The translations under genes were made by a program, and so were the position numbers. Positions 53,662 to 62,457 of a stretch of 64,000 nucleotides of DNA are shown one piece after another. Positions within the stretch are counted from its first letter, which is position 1. Each line of letters starts with the position of its first letter. The notes under the pieces were generated by a model. That model was given only the letters and a program-made list of their open reading frames with translations. It was not told the origin of the DNA and did not search any database. Origin of the DNA: UBA6176 sp032119375. GTDB lineage: Bacteria; Verrucomicrobiota; Verrucomicrobiia; Limisphaerales; UBA9464. The DNA lies in NCBI GenBank assembly GCA_964430505.1, contig CAYSGH010000008.1, positions 1-64,000 of the forward strand, in the 5' to 3' direction.

Positions 53662-55087
53662 AGCGTCGGAGCGCGGCGGGCGTTGGCTGCGGTCGTTCGC
53701 GGTGCGACTGAACGCGTGGTACAGCCTCGTCTTCCTCGCGTCGGTGCTGGTCCTGTTCGTGGGGCTCTATTGGACATTGGCCGGCAGCCTGGAGGAGCGC
53801 GAGCACGCCTTCCTGGCCCAGAAGCTGGCGGAATACGGCGACGCCTATCGGTTTGGGGGCGTGCGCGGCCTCCAGGCGGCCGTGGAACGCGACTCCGCCA
53901 TCCCGGGCCAGACATCCTTGTTCGTCCGGTTGGTGGGGCGAGGCGGGACGGACGTGACATTCGCGCGCGTGCCGCCGGAGTGGGTGGGCTTCCGGGACGT
54001 GGAGGTGGCGTTGCCGGGCGGCATGGGGACGGTGGCGGGACGCGAGAAGGTCCTGCGCATTCCCAGGGATGCGCAGCGGGACCTGGCCTTGGCCTCGACG
54101 GAGCTGGCGGGCGGGCTGGCGTTGCAGGTGGGACGCGGGACCGACAACCGCCAGGTGCTGCTCCAGCCGTTGCGACGGGCGTTCGTGTTGCTGGGGTCGG
54201 CCGCGCTGGTGGCCAGCTTCGTGGGCGGGGCGGTGTTTGCGCACCGGGCGGCGCGGCCGATCCGGCAGGTGGTTCGCACGGCGCGCGACATCGTGGAGAC
54301 GGGCCGCCTGGAGGCGCGGGTTCCCAAGGCGGGCAACACGGACGACCTCGCCGAGCTGGCGTCGTTGTTCAACACGGTGCTGGACCGGAACCAGGCGTTG
54401 ATCCGGGCGATGCGGGAGTCCCTCGACAACGCGGCACATGACCTGCGCACGCCCCTGACCCGGCTGCGCGGGACGGCCGAGCTGGCGTTGCAGCCGGGCT
54501 CGTCCCCTGAGCAGGCGCGCGAGGCGCTGGCGGATTGCGTGGAGGAGTCCGAGCGCGTCCTGCGGATGCTCAACACCCTCATGGACGTGGCCGAGGCCGA
54601 GGCGGGCATGATGCGCCTGGAACGACGCCCGGTGGACCTGCGCGACCTCGCCCGCGAGGCGGCGGAGCTGTACGAGTTCGTGGCCCAGGAAAAGGACGTT
54701 CGGCTGGACGCGCGCCTGCCCCGGGAACCCGCCATCGCCTTCGTGGACCCCGTTCGCACGCGGCAGGTCATCGCCAACCTCCTGGACAATGCCATCAAGT
54801 ACACCGACGCCGGCGGGCACGTCGTGGTGGAGGTGGAGGATGGCGCCTTGCCGGGCCGCGTGGCCGTCCGCGTGCGCGACGACGGCATCGGCATCCCCCC
54901 GGAGGAGACGGACCGCATCTGGACGCGCTTGTACCGGGGGGACAAGTCGCGGTCGCGCCGCGGCCTTGGGCTGGGGTTGAGCCTCGTGAAGGCCGTGGTG
55001 GAAGCGCATGGCGGGGGCGTGGCCGTCCAAAGCACGCCGGGCCAAGGCTCGACCTTCACCGTGTGGCTCCCGCGAAAGGGGGCTTGA
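53642..55087 (+). CDS. Membrane sensor histidine kinase (HAMP type)
   Basis: A 481-residue kinase. The first membrane segment is about 22-44 and the second about 178-200, enclosing a sensor region of about 130 residues. HAMP (about 198-250) has RAARPIRQVVRTARDI. HisKA has His266 in AAHDLRTPLTRLRG. HATPase_c (about 370-480) has NLLDNAIKYTDAGG, DDGIGIPPEE and GLGLGLSLVKAVVEAHGG. It resembles CusS-type kinases, though no metal gene lies near. It starts inside the regulator gene, and its TGA overlaps a TTG of the following CotH gene, so the three form an operon. Confidence 0.94.
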   Translation: MSFVQAEASERGGRWLRSFAVRLNAWYSLVFLASVLVLFVGLYWTLAGSLEEREHAFLAQKLAEYGDAYRFGGVRGLQAAVERDSAIPGQTSLFVRLVGRGGTDVTFARVPPEWVGFRDVEVALPGGMGTVAGREKVLRIPRDAQRDLALASTELAGGLALQVGRGTDNRQVLLQPLRRAFVLLGSAALVASFVGGAVFAHRAARPIRQVVRTARDIVETGRLEARVPKAGNTDDLAELASLFNTVLDRNQALIRAMRESLDNAAHDLRTPLTRLRGTAELALQPGSSPEQAREALADCVEESERVLRMLNTLMDVAEAEAGMMRLERRPVDLRDLAREAAELYEFVAQEKDVRLDARLPREPAIAFVDPVRTRQVIANLLDNAIKYTDAGGHVVVEVEDGALPGRVAVRVRDDGIGIPPEETDRIWTRLYRGDKSRSRRGLGLGLSLVKAVVEAHGGGVAVQSTPGQGSTFTVWLPRKGA

Positions 55088-55119
55088 GGCTTCCTGCATC
55101 CAACGCCCAAGGTCGCCCC

Positions 55120-56559
55120 GTGCGTTGCGCGCGACGTTGTCTCCTCCTGGTCCTGGGCGTGATCCATGGATGGGTCGCGACTGCCGAAGTGGGCTGGGAT
55201 CCGCAGGCCACCGTGGCCGCCGTCTTGGCACAGGATGGCCGGGGGCTGCCCCAGGACTGGGGAACGCATGAGGCATGGAAGGCCCCCGCATGGTACGGCA
55301 TCCAGCTGCCCGGACTTGCCCCTGCCGCCGCATCCAACGTCGTCGCCAGGGCCCTCGCTGCGTTGCCGCATGTCCGGATCGAACTCCCCTCCGACGCCTT
55401 GTTCGGGGCCACGAACGGCCTGTACACGCATCCCACTGAGACAGGCGACGCGTGGGAACGCCGGGCGCGACTCTTCTTTGATGGCGGTCCCGGCGGGTTG
55501 GTGTTCGGCGCGGACGCGGGGCTTCGCATCCAAGGCGGATGGAACCGAATGCCGAAGGAGTCGCCGAAGCACTCGTTCCGGGTGGTGTTCCGCGCGCGTT
55601 ATGGGACGGCGAAGCTCAAGCAACGGGTGTTTGGGCGCGGGTCGGCCTCCATCGACCAGATCGTGCTGCGGTCGGGCAACAACCATTCGTGGCTGCACTG
55701 GGACGCCGCCGAGCGGCGCACGGCTGACTACCTGCGGGACCCTTGGATGCGCGCGACGCACGCCGCCATGGGCCATCCCGCCGCTCGCAGCCGTCCCGTG
55801 CACCTCTTCCTCAACGGCCTGTACTGGGGGGTGTACGACCTGTGCGAGCGACCCGATGCCCACTTCGCGGCCCAGGCCTGGGGCGGCAAGGAGGACGACT
55901 ACGACGCGCGCAATGCGGACAAGGTGTTGTCGGGCGATGGCAAGGCCTGGGACGAGCTGATGGCGCGGGTCAACGCGGGCGTCACGAACGAGGAAGATTG
56001 CGAGGCCGTGGGGCGGATCCTGGACATCCCGGCGTTCATCGACTTCATGCTTGTGAACCTCTACGGGGCGAACGCGGACTGGGACCGGTCCTCGAACTGG
56101 TACGCCGCCCGGCGCCGCAGCCCGGCCGGGCGGTGGCGGTTCATCGTCTGGGATGGCGAACGCACCCTCGAAAGCCCGGGGGACAACCGGCTGGACGCGG
56201 ACGACGACCAGAGCCCGACCCGGATTTTCCAGCGGTTGCGAGGGTCGGCGCGATTCCGGGAGGCGTTTGGACGCCGGGCGGCGCAGCACCTGGGGCCCGG
56301 GGGCGCGTTGGACGCGTTCCAGGCGGGCGAACGGTATCGGGCCTTGGCGGACGTCCTGCGGCCCGCCATGCCGGCGGAGGCGGCGCGTTGGGGGAGCTAT
56401 CGGCGCGACGTGCACCCGTACAAGGAGGGCCCGTTCGAGGCCTACACGGCGATGGGTCACTGGGAACCGGAGGTGGCGCGGCTGTTGACGGGCTATTTCC
56501 CGGCCCGAACGACGTCCTTTGCCGCGCAGTTGCGCACGGCGGGGCTGCTGACGCCGTGA
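55120..56559 (+). CDS. Secreted CotH-family protein
   Basis: A 479-residue protein from the GTG at 55120, which has AAGG 7 bases upstream and begins a signal peptide (RCARRCLLLVLGVIHGW, cut near VATAEV). A TTG at 55084, overlapping the kinase stop, is an alternative. CotH motifs are KESPKHSFRVVFRARYG, SGNNHSW, RPVHLFLNGLYWGVYDLCER and FIVWDGERTLE. In B. subtilis, CotH phosphorylates spore coat proteins. In the secreted bacterial forms, kinase activity is unproven. The second residue of the usual D-x-D pair is Glu here (WDGE). Co-transcription with a two-component pair hints that expression is regulated by it. Confidence 0.87.
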   Translation: MRCARRCLLLVLGVIHGWVATAEVGWDPQATVAAVLAQDGRGLPQDWGTHEAWKAPAWYGIQLPGLAPAAASNVVARALAALPHVRIELPSDALFGATNGLYTHPTETGDAWERRARLFFDGGPGGLVFGADAGLRIQGGWNRMPKESPKHSFRVVFRARYGTAKLKQRVFGRGSASIDQIVLRSGNNHSWLHWDAAERRTADYLRDPWMRATHAAMGHPAARSRPVHLFLNGLYWGVYDLCERPDAHFAAQAWGGKEDDYDARNADKVLSGDGKAWDELMARVNAGVTNEEDCEAVGRILDIPAFIDFMLVNLYGANADWDRSSNWYAARRRSPAGRWRFIVWDGERTLESPGDNRLDADDDQSPTRIFQRLRGSARFREAFGRRAAQHLGPGGALDAFQAGERYRALADVLRPAMPAEAARWGSYRRDVHPYKEGPFEAYTAMGHWEPEVARLLTGYFPARTTSFAAQLRTAGLLTP

Positions 56560-56682
56560 GGGGGGCGGGCCGGCCGGCCTGGCCGAGCGCGCACGTCCGG
56601 GTGGAAGGTCATGAGAGCCTTCGTTTGGATCGCTTATGCAGGATCCCCCTGCCTTCGTCCTGCAACTACCCCGAACAACGCC

Positions 56683-56712
56683 TTGACCCCGTCAAAACCA
56701 ACTTCCTAGCAT
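56683..56712 (+). promoter_or_regulatory. Candidate promoter of tig
   Basis: TTGACC (56683-56688) and TAGCAT (56707-56712) are 18 bases apart, 93 bases before the GTG start. The remainder of the 56560-56805 gap has nothing recognisable. Confidence 0.5.
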
Positions 56713-56805
56713 CCGCTCCCTTTGCCGAACCGGGCCAAGCCGGCCGGGAAGAGGAACGAGCGTCAACATCCGTCGGGGTCGCACCCGTCAAAAGGCAACA
56801 AAACC

Positions 56806-58134
56806 GTGAACGTTTCCGTCGAACATTTGGGTCCGTGCAAGAAGCTCCTCCGTGTGGAGGTGCCCGTGGAGAAGGTCAACGCCACGTTTGACGACGTTGC
56901 GGTGCAATTCCAGAAGGCGGCGCAACTGCCGGGCTTCCGGCCGGGCAAGGTCCCGCGGCACCTGATCCTGAAGTCCTTCGAGCCCAAGATCGTGGAGGAG
57001 GCGCGCAAGAAGCTGGTGGAGGAAAGCTTCCGGGCGGCGGCGGCGCAGGAGAAGCTGAGCGTGGTGGTGACGCTCGACGTGGAGGAGCAGCAGTTCGGGC
57101 GCAACCAGGCGCTCCAGTTCACGGCCACGGTGGAGGTGGCGCCGGATTTTGCGTTGCCGGGCTACAAGGGCCTGGCGGCCAAGCGCGAGCTGCGCGTGGC
57201 AACGGATGCCGACGTGGAGCGCGCCCTCGGGATCCTGCGCGAGCAACAGGCCAAGTTCGAGGACGTGCAACGCCCCATCCAGGAGGGCGACGTCGCCGTT
57301 GTGAGCTACGTGGGCACGTGCGACGGCCAGCCGCTGACCGCGCTGGCGCCCACGGCCTTGGGCCTGACGTCGAAGGAGAACTCCTGGGTGCTCGTGCGGC
57401 CCGGCTCGTTCATCCCGGGCTTCACCGAGCCCTTGGTCGGCGCCTCCGTGGGCGACCAGCGCACCATCCCGCTCACGTTGCCCGCCGACTTCGTCCACAA
57501 GGAGCTGGCCGGCAAGAACGTGGTCTATGAGGTCACCGTCACCGGCGTGAAGCAGAAGGTGTTGCCGGAGGCCGACGAGGCCTTCGCGAAGTCCTTCGGG
57601 GCGGACAGCATGGCGGTGCTGCTGCAAGGCATCCGCAATGACCTCCAGCGCGAGCTGGACATGCGCCAAAAGAAGGCCGTGCGCGACCAGCTCCTCAAGA
57701 CCCTCATGGGCCAGGTCGAGTTCGACCTGCCCGAGAGCATCGTCGCCAGCGAGACGCGGTCCGTCGTGTACAACATCGTCAACGAGAACCAGCAGCGCGG
57801 CGTGCCCAAGGAGTTCATCGAGGGGAAGAAGGACGAGATCTACCAGAACGCCGCCGTCAGCGCGCGCGAGCGGGTCAAGGGGGCCTTCATCCTCAATCGC
57901 ATCGCCGCCGAGGAGAAGTTGTCGGTGTCCGACCGCGAGATCACGCAGCGCGTGCTCTTGCTGGCCCAGCAGAACAACACGACGCCCGAGAAGATGGTGA
58001 AGGCCATCCAGGAACGAAACGCGGCCGGCGAGATCCGCCAGGACATCCTGATGGGCAAGGTGCTCGAGTTCCTCGAGATCAACGCCACCATCGAGGACGT
58101 CGCCCCGCTTCCCGAGGCTCCTGCGGCCTCCTGA
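56806..58134 (+). CDS. tig: Trigger factor (ribosome-associated chaperone and peptidyl-prolyl isomerase)
   Basis: A 442-residue protein. The N-terminal ribosome-binding domain has the signature FRPGKVP (family FRxGKxP). The FKBP-like domain (about 165-245) starts EGDVAVVSYVG. The C-terminal helical chaperone domain runs to 430. The GTG at 56806 is chosen because AAAGG lies 10 bases upstream and VNVSVEHLG is a family-like start; an in-frame ATG at 56722 would add a Lys-rich extension. Trigger factor binds nascent chains near the ribosomal exit. Here it stands alone, not next to clpP, with its own promoter and a strong terminator. Confidence 0.95.
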   Translation: MNVSVEHLGPCKKLLRVEVPVEKVNATFDDVAVQFQKAAQLPGFRPGKVPRHLILKSFEPKIVEEARKKLVEESFRAAAAQEKLSVVVTLDVEEQQFGRNQALQFTATVEVAPDFALPGYKGLAAKRELRVATDADVERALGILREQQAKFEDVQRPIQEGDVAVVSYVGTCDGQPLTALAPTALGLTSKENSWVLVRPGSFIPGFTEPLVGASVGDQRTIPLTLPADFVHKELAGKNVVYEVTVTGVKQKVLPEADEAFAKSFGADSMAVLLQGIRNDLQRELDMRQKKAVRDQLLKTLMGQVEFDLPESIVASETRSVVYNIVNENQQRGVPKEFIEGKKDEIYQNAAVSARERVKGAFILNRIAAEEKLSVSDREITQRVLLLAQQNNTTPEKMVKAIQERNAAGEIRQDILMGKVLEFLEINATIEDVAPLPEAPAAS

Positions 58135-58180
58135 GACGCGCGCACGTCCCCGCGGGGCCCGCTGACCCAGGCTTCCGCTG

Positions 58181-58226
58181 CATGGCCCGGCACGGCTCGT
58201 CCGTTGCCGGGCCATGTGTCTTTTCC
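58181..58226 (+). terminator. Rho-independent terminator of tig
   Basis: A perfect 12-base stem (CATGGCCCGGCA at 58181-58192, TGCCGGGCCATG at 58205-58216) with a 12-base loop is followed by TGTCTTTTCC. Confidence 0.85.
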
Positions 58227-58452
58227 ATTGCGCCACGGGACGCCGGCGCGATTCACTGATGCACTTCCGCGCATTTACGCCGTGCCCGTGACGGGCCCGG
58301 CGGCGCGCGTTTGCAACCATGGGCGTGGCAACACACGGAATGATCGAACTACCGGGGGAATCGGCCGGGGCTGGCAGCAGCCCGGGGCCGTGGCCCGCGC
58401 AGGTTCGCCGGGTTGAGACCGTGCCCGTTCAACGACCAACGCAGCTATCAAC
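58227..58452 (+). other. Leader region upstream of the MFS gene
   Basis: No gene or recognised regulator. It has GC-rich imperfect palindromes (around 58358-58392) and no convincing -35/-10 pair. Confidence 0.35.
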
Positions 58453-60066
58453 ATGAGCAACGGATCAAGCGAGGGCATCGCCTCGAACGCAAAACGCCTG
58501 CTGTGGGCAGGCTTCATGGCCATCTTGGCGGCCGGCATCGGCTTCGGCATCCGCGGCGCCATCTTCGGCGACTGGGTGAAGGCCTTTAACTTTACCGGGC
58601 TGGAAATCGGCCTCATCAACGGCGCCGGGTTCACCGGGTTTTGCTTCGGCATCATCATCGGCGGCGTCATCGTGGACAAGGTCGGCTACGGCAAGCTCGT
58701 CGCCGCCGCCTTCCTCTTCCACGTCGTCTCCGCCCTCGTGACCTTCGGCGCAAAGGACGGCATGGATACCAAGACCGCCTTCGTGTGGCTGTGGTCTGGC
58801 ACGTTCCTCTTCGCCGTCGCCAACGGCACCCTCGAGGCCGTGGCCAACCCGCTCGTTGCCACTCTCTTCCCCAAGAACCGCACCCATTACCTCAACATCC
58901 TGCATGCGTCCTGGCCTGCGGGCATGGTGATCGGCGGCTTCATCCACAACTCCCTCGCCGACCAAAGCTGGAAGCTCCAGCTCGGCTGCTTCCTCCTGCC
59001 CGCCGTCGTGTACGGCATCATGTTCTTCGGCCAGGCCTTCCCGAAGTCCGAGGCCTCCGCCAAGGGCCTCAGCCTCGGCGAGATGCTCCGCGACGTCGGC
59101 ATCCTCGGCTCTGCCATCGTCGGCCTCTTCATCGGCCTCTTCTTCAAGGATGGCCTCGGGCCTCTCCTCAACGGCCTCACCGGCAACGCCTTCTTCGCCA
59201 GCGACAACTGGACCTATGCATCCGTCGCCGTCGGGGCCGTCGCCTTCCTCGGCTTCGCTGGCACCTCCCGTTGGTCCGTCGGCGCGCCCCTCCTCTTCGT
59301 CCTCTTCATCGTCCATGCCCTCGTCGGGGCCGTTGAGCTCGGCACCGACGGCTGGATCCAGAACATCGAGGGCGCGATCCTGACCCCTCAGGAGGCCACC
59401 TACCTCTTCATCTTCACCTCCGCCCTCATGTTCGTGCTCCGCTTCTGCGGCCACTTCATCGAGCACAAGCTCGGCCTCAAGCCCGTCGGCATCCTCCTCG
59501 TCTGCGCCATCTTCGCCTGCGTGGGCCTCAACCTCGTCTCCGCCGTCGAGACCTTCTCCGGCGCGCTCCTTGCCCTCACCGTCTATGCCATCGGCAAGAC
59601 GTTCTTCTGGCCCACCATGCTGGCCGTCGCCTCCGACCGCTTCCCGCGTTGCGGCGCCGTCGCCATCTCCATCATGGGCGGCCTGGGCATGATGTCGGCC
59701 GGGCTGATTGGCTCCCCGGGTCTCGGCTATGCCAAGGATCGGTTCTCCGGCGAGGCCCTCGAAAAGGCCAACCCCGCCGCTTTCGCCGATTACAAGGCCG
59801 CCAAGCCCTCCAAGTGGCTCTTCCTCAAGGAATCCTTCTCCATTGACGGCCAGAAGCTCGAGGCCGCCAAGAAGGTTGATGCCAAGACCCGCAACCCCGT
59901 CCAGGCCGCCGTCGTCAAGGCCGACGTGGACGGCAACCGCATGACGCTCAAGTGGGATAGCTTCATCCCCGCCACCATGGCCGTCATCTACCTCCTCATC
60001 CTCCTCTACTTCAGGGCCATCGGCGGCTACAAGCCGGTGACCGTCGAGGACGGAGCCAAGGCCTAG
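58453..60066 (+). CDS. MFS transporter
   Basis: A 537-residue inner-membrane transporter with about 12 hydrophobic segments. The loop between segments 2 and 3 carries GGVIVDKVGYGKLV, the usual MFS form of G-x-x-x-D-x-x-G. Later elements are LEAVANPLVATLFP, HASWPAGMVIGGF and GKTFFWPTMLAVASDRFP. A hydrophilic stretch near 430-500 (ALEKANPAAFADYKAAKP to DGNRMTLKWD) sits before the last membrane segment, which is unusual. The general plan, including acidic residues in the membrane, suggests a sugar-type symporter, but the substrate is not identified. Two hairpins follow the stop. Confidence 0.85.
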   Translation: MSNGSSEGIASNAKRLLWAGFMAILAAGIGFGIRGAIFGDWVKAFNFTGLEIGLINGAGFTGFCFGIIIGGVIVDKVGYGKLVAAAFLFHVVSALVTFGAKDGMDTKTAFVWLWSGTFLFAVANGTLEAVANPLVATLFPKNRTHYLNILHASWPAGMVIGGFIHNSLADQSWKLQLGCFLLPAVVYGIMFFGQAFPKSEASAKGLSLGEMLRDVGILGSAIVGLFIGLFFKDGLGPLLNGLTGNAFFASDNWTYASVAVGAVAFLGFAGTSRWSVGAPLLFVLFIVHALVGAVELGTDGWIQNIEGAILTPQEATYLFIFTSALMFVLRFCGHFIEHKLGLKPVGILLVCAIFACVGLNLVSAVETFSGALLALTVYAIGKTFFWPTMLAVASDRFPRCGAVAISIMGGLGMMSAGLIGSPGLGYAKDRFSGEALEKANPAAFADYKAAKPSKWLFLKESFSIDGQKLEAAKKVDAKTRNPVQAAVVKADVDGNRMTLKWDSFIPATMAVIYLLILLYFRAIGGYKPVTVEDGAKA

Positions 60067-60093
60067 CAGCCCCGCACAACGCGCCGCCATCCC

Positions 60094-60120
60094 GCCCCCG
60101 TGCGGGCCCGGGGGCCTTTT
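60094..60120 (+). terminator. Rho-independent terminator of the MFS gene
   Basis: A 7-base stem (GCCCCCG at 60094-60100, CGGGGGC at 60109-60115) with an 8-base loop is followed by CTTTTCC. Confidence 0.75.
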
Positions 60121-60128
60121 CCATCCAG

Positions 60129-60160
60129 CAGGGCGGCCTCACCACCACGGGGCCGCCCTG
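60129..60160 (+). terminator. Second GC-rich hairpin between MFS and glycosyltransferase genes
   Basis: A 10-base perfect stem (CAGGGCGGCC at 60129-60138, GGCCGCCCTG at 60151-60160) with a 12-base loop. There is no T-run on either strand, so it may be a back-up terminator or a REP-like remnant. Confidence 0.4.
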
Positions 60161-60208
60161 TTGCGTGTCAGCCCATCGCGGCTTCGGGGGACGGCCCTAT
60201 ATGGCAAA

Positions 60209-60290
60209 TGGGGTCAGATCTGTAATGTTGACATTTCGACGCTCCGGGTTCGTTTCCCGTCGAAATGTCAAATGTCAAGATCTGACCCCT
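60209..60290 (+). repeat. REPIN-like inverted repeat (copy B)
   Basis: Left arm GGGGTCAGATCT, 6 variable bases, then TTGACATTTCGACG; the right arm is the inverse with the same spacing. The total is 80 bases with a loop of about 18. It shares both arms with the copy at 52746-52920. Its right arm contains the last codons and the stop of the glycosyltransferase gene at 60275. Confidence 0.8.
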
Positions 60291-61594
60291 TTGCCCCGAG
60301 CCAGGGACTGGAGGGCCTCGATGGTGCCCCGGGCCATCGCGACGTCGGTGTGGCGCTCGTGGACGGCAGAGCGTCCGGCGGCCCCAAGTTCCCGGAGGCG
60401 CTCCGGGCGTCGAAGCAGGTCGCGCAAGGCCGCCGCCAGCGCCCCGGGCGTGGGGTCGCCAAACAACGTCCCGCCACCCGTCGCCTGGACGATTTCCGGA
60501 TAGGGCCCCACCGACGGCTGCAAGACGGGCGTGCCAGCGGCCATGGCCTCGACTTGATAGAGGCCAAAGGCCTCAGGCTGGCGGCCGGGGACCGACAGGA
60601 CATCGCAGGACGCCAGGAAGGCGACCTTGTCCTCGCGGCTCACGTTGGGATGGAAGGAGGCATCCGGCATGAGCCCGGCGCGCTCCAGCTTCGCGCGTTG
60701 CAAGGCCACGAAGGGCTCGTCCGAGGGGCCACAGCCGCCACCCACCTTGAGCCGAACGTGCCCAAGCGCGGGGTCCCGGCGCAGCTCGACGAAGGCATCC
60801 ACGACGATGTCGAGGCCCTTCTCCGGGCATTGGCGCGCGAAGAAGCCCACGGTGAGCGGGTGGCCCGGGATCCACGGCGCGCGCGGGGGCAAGTCGTCGT
60901 ACCCGGCCATGTGGATGCCATTGGGCACGACGCGGAGCCGGTCGATGCCCAAGCCCATCCGTGACATCATTCGTTCCCCGAACCACCGCGACGGCGCGAT
61001 CCAGCCGTCCACCTCGCGGCCGCGCTCCGCCAAGGTGGACCAACTCCGCTCCCGCCATGGCTCCGGCATGGAGTCGAGGAAGGCCTCCTCGCTCTGGAGG
61101 AACACCAGGACCGGGCAGCCGATGTCGTGCTGCAATCGTCGTGCAAATCCCGCCAGCAAGGCGTTGGAGAGCAGGATGGCGTCGGGCCGTGGCCGGGCGG
61201 CGAGCCACCGGACGAGGTCGTCCAGCTCGCGTTGCTGGCGACCCTCCTCGCCCTGGAGCATGGAGAGGTTGAGTTCGCCGACGTCGGAGGCCCGGGTCTT
61301 GGCGGCGCGACCGGAGGCCCACTTGAGGAGGGACGGGTGATCGAACCACCGACGCAGCCACGCCGGGGCCGAGGAATGGCCGGGGACCTTTTGCGACAGG
61401 AACACGTTGATGCCGCCAAAGAACGTGGGCGTGTCGCGGACGGTCGAGGCCTCGTCGAGCGTCATGGGCAAGTACAACGGGACCATGAGGGTCTCGTGCC
61501 CGTCGCGGCGCAGGGCGGCGACCAGCGCGTTGTCGCGGAAGCAGTTCCCGCAGTACATGCCGCCGGCGCCCGGCGTGATCTGGACCAGGTTCAT
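60275..61594 (-). CDS. Glycosyltransferase family 4 (GT-B) protein
   Basis: A 439-residue enzyme. The N-terminus MNLVQITPGAGGMYCGNCFRDN has the Gly-rich loop seen in GT-B enzymes. The C-terminal half carries IAPSRWFGERM, VVPNGIH, PLTVGFFARQCPEKGLD and a donor-binding region with EAFGLYQVEAMAAGTPV. The E-x7-E pattern is present. It probably transfers a sugar from a nucleotide donor in envelope polysaccharide synthesis; donor and acceptor are unknown. The ATG at 61594 is chosen over an upstream Pro-rich frame. The C-terminal residues KGVRS and the TGA stop lie in the right arm of REPIN copy B. Confidence 0.88.
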   Translation of the reverse strand: MNLVQITPGAGGMYCGNCFRDNALVAALRRDGHETLMVPLYLPMTLDEASTVRDTPTFFGGINVFLSQKVPGHSSAPAWLRRWFDHPSLLKWASGRAAKTRASDVGELNLSMLQGEEGRQQRELDDLVRWLAARPRPDAILLSNALLAGFARRLQHDIGCPVLVFLQSEEAFLDSMPEPWRERSWSTLAERGREVDGWIAPSRWFGERMMSRMGLGIDRLRVVPNGIHMAGYDDLPPRAPWIPGHPLTVGFFARQCPEKGLDIVVDAFVELRRDPALGHVRLKVGGGCGPSDEPFVALQRAKLERAGLMPDASFHPNVSREDKVAFLASCDVLSVPGRQPEAFGLYQVEAMAAGTPVLQPSVGPYPEIVQATGGGTLFGDPTPGALAAALRDLLRRPERLRELGAAGRSAVHERHTDVAMARGTIEALQSLARGKGVRS

Positions 61595-61703
61595 CCTTGG
61601 GCTGCGACCGTGCCCCGGATGGCCCGGTATCTCAAGCATGGGGGGCGGCGGGGCAGGGCGTGTGGGCGCATCGCCGTCCGCCGTCCGGGCGACGGGATCG
61701 GCG

Positions 61704-62084
61704 TCAGCCCGTGGCCTTGGGTTGGTAGGCCACCCCGGGCCGCCCTTCAAAGTGGGCATCCTGCGTCCACAGCGTGGCGCCCACCCGCCTTGCCGACGCA
61801 TAAATGATGGAGTCGGCCAGCGACAACCCTTCCTCGATACCGAGCGCGGCCGCCTCCATCGCGACCTCCGAGGTCACATCCAAGACGACGCCCCTTTGCA
61901 TGGCTGCCACCGCCTGGAAGGCGGCGTCCTCACCCCGCTCTCTGAGGACCACCTTGAAGACCTCGTGGATGCAGATCGCGGGGACCACCAGCAACTCGTC
62001 GTCCTCGATGGCCTCCGCGAAGAAGCCTGCTGACGGTTCGTCGGCGAAGTAGGCCAGCCCCGCCGAGGAATCCACCACGTTCAC
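61704..62084 (-). CDS. vapC: PIN-domain toxin (VapC family)
   Basis: A 126-residue protein starting at GTG 62084 (VNVVDSSAGLAYF). The PIN acidic positions are visible as Asp5, a Glu in CIHEVFK, an Asp in SLADSIIYA and a final Asp in WTQDAHFE. VapC toxins are Mg-dependent ribonucleases, often acting on tRNA or rRNA. It follows its antitoxin after 11 bases. The longer frame continuing upstream has no family likeness. Confidence 0.85.
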   Translation of the reverse strand: MNVVDSSAGLAYFADEPSAGFFAEAIEDDELLVVPAICIHEVFKVVLRERGEDAAFQAVAAMQRGVVLDVTSEVAMEAAALGIEEGLSLADSIIYASARRVGATLWTQDAHFEGRPGVAYQPKATG

Positions 62085-62095
62085 AGCCGGTCGAC

Positions 62096-62287
62096 CTACC
62101 GAACGACCTTCGTGTCGATGCCCTTGAGGTAGCCGCGCAGGGAGCGGACGTCGCGGATGGGGATGATTTCGATTCGATTTCGAAAGCAGAGCACCCGTGC
62201 CTTCTCCCCCGAGCGCAACCCCATGGACTCGCGAATCCGTTGGGGAATCACGACTTGGAACTTGGGGGAAATAGTGACGGTCTCCAT
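62096..62287 (-). CDS. vapB: AbrB/MazE-type antitoxin (VapB family)
   Basis: A 63-residue protein with a swapped-hairpin AbrB domain in the first 45 residues: TISPKFQVVIPQRIRESMGL, then GEKARVLCFRNRIEIIPI. It would neutralise the PIN toxin and bind the operon promoter. The ATG at 62287 is used because the domain starts there. A 10-base palindrome lies upstream at 62304. Confidence 0.85.
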   Translation of the reverse strand: METVTISPKFQVVIPQRIRESMGLRSGEKARVLCFRNRIEIIPIRDVRSLRGYLKGIDTKVVR

Positions 62288-62303
62288 GCGTAGGACGGTA
62301 CTC

Positions 62304-62313
62304 TGATCGATCA
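62304..62313 (-). promoter_or_regulatory. Candidate operator palindrome upstream of vapB
   Basis: TGATCGATCA is a perfect 10-base palindrome, 16 bases upstream of the antitoxin ATG. VapB proteins bind such sites, but assignment here is by position only. Confidence 0.25.
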
Positions 62314-62457
62314 AGCCGGCAACGGTCCCTGCCCCCCCAGCCCCTGCCGCACTGCAAGCGCCGGGGCCCGTCACCATCCCGGGACGCCTCGGCCACATTG
62401 CGGGGGGCCGTGCGTGGCATGGACGTTCCGTCGGGGCCCGTTCAGGGTGCGCCGACG

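Noticed and set aside
60240..60262. T-arm-like GGGTTCG...CCC in REPIN copy B, possible tRNA fragment
   Set aside because: The loop TTCGTTT lacks the conserved A58 and no acceptor, D or anticodon stems surround it. The stretch is the loop of the inverted repeat.
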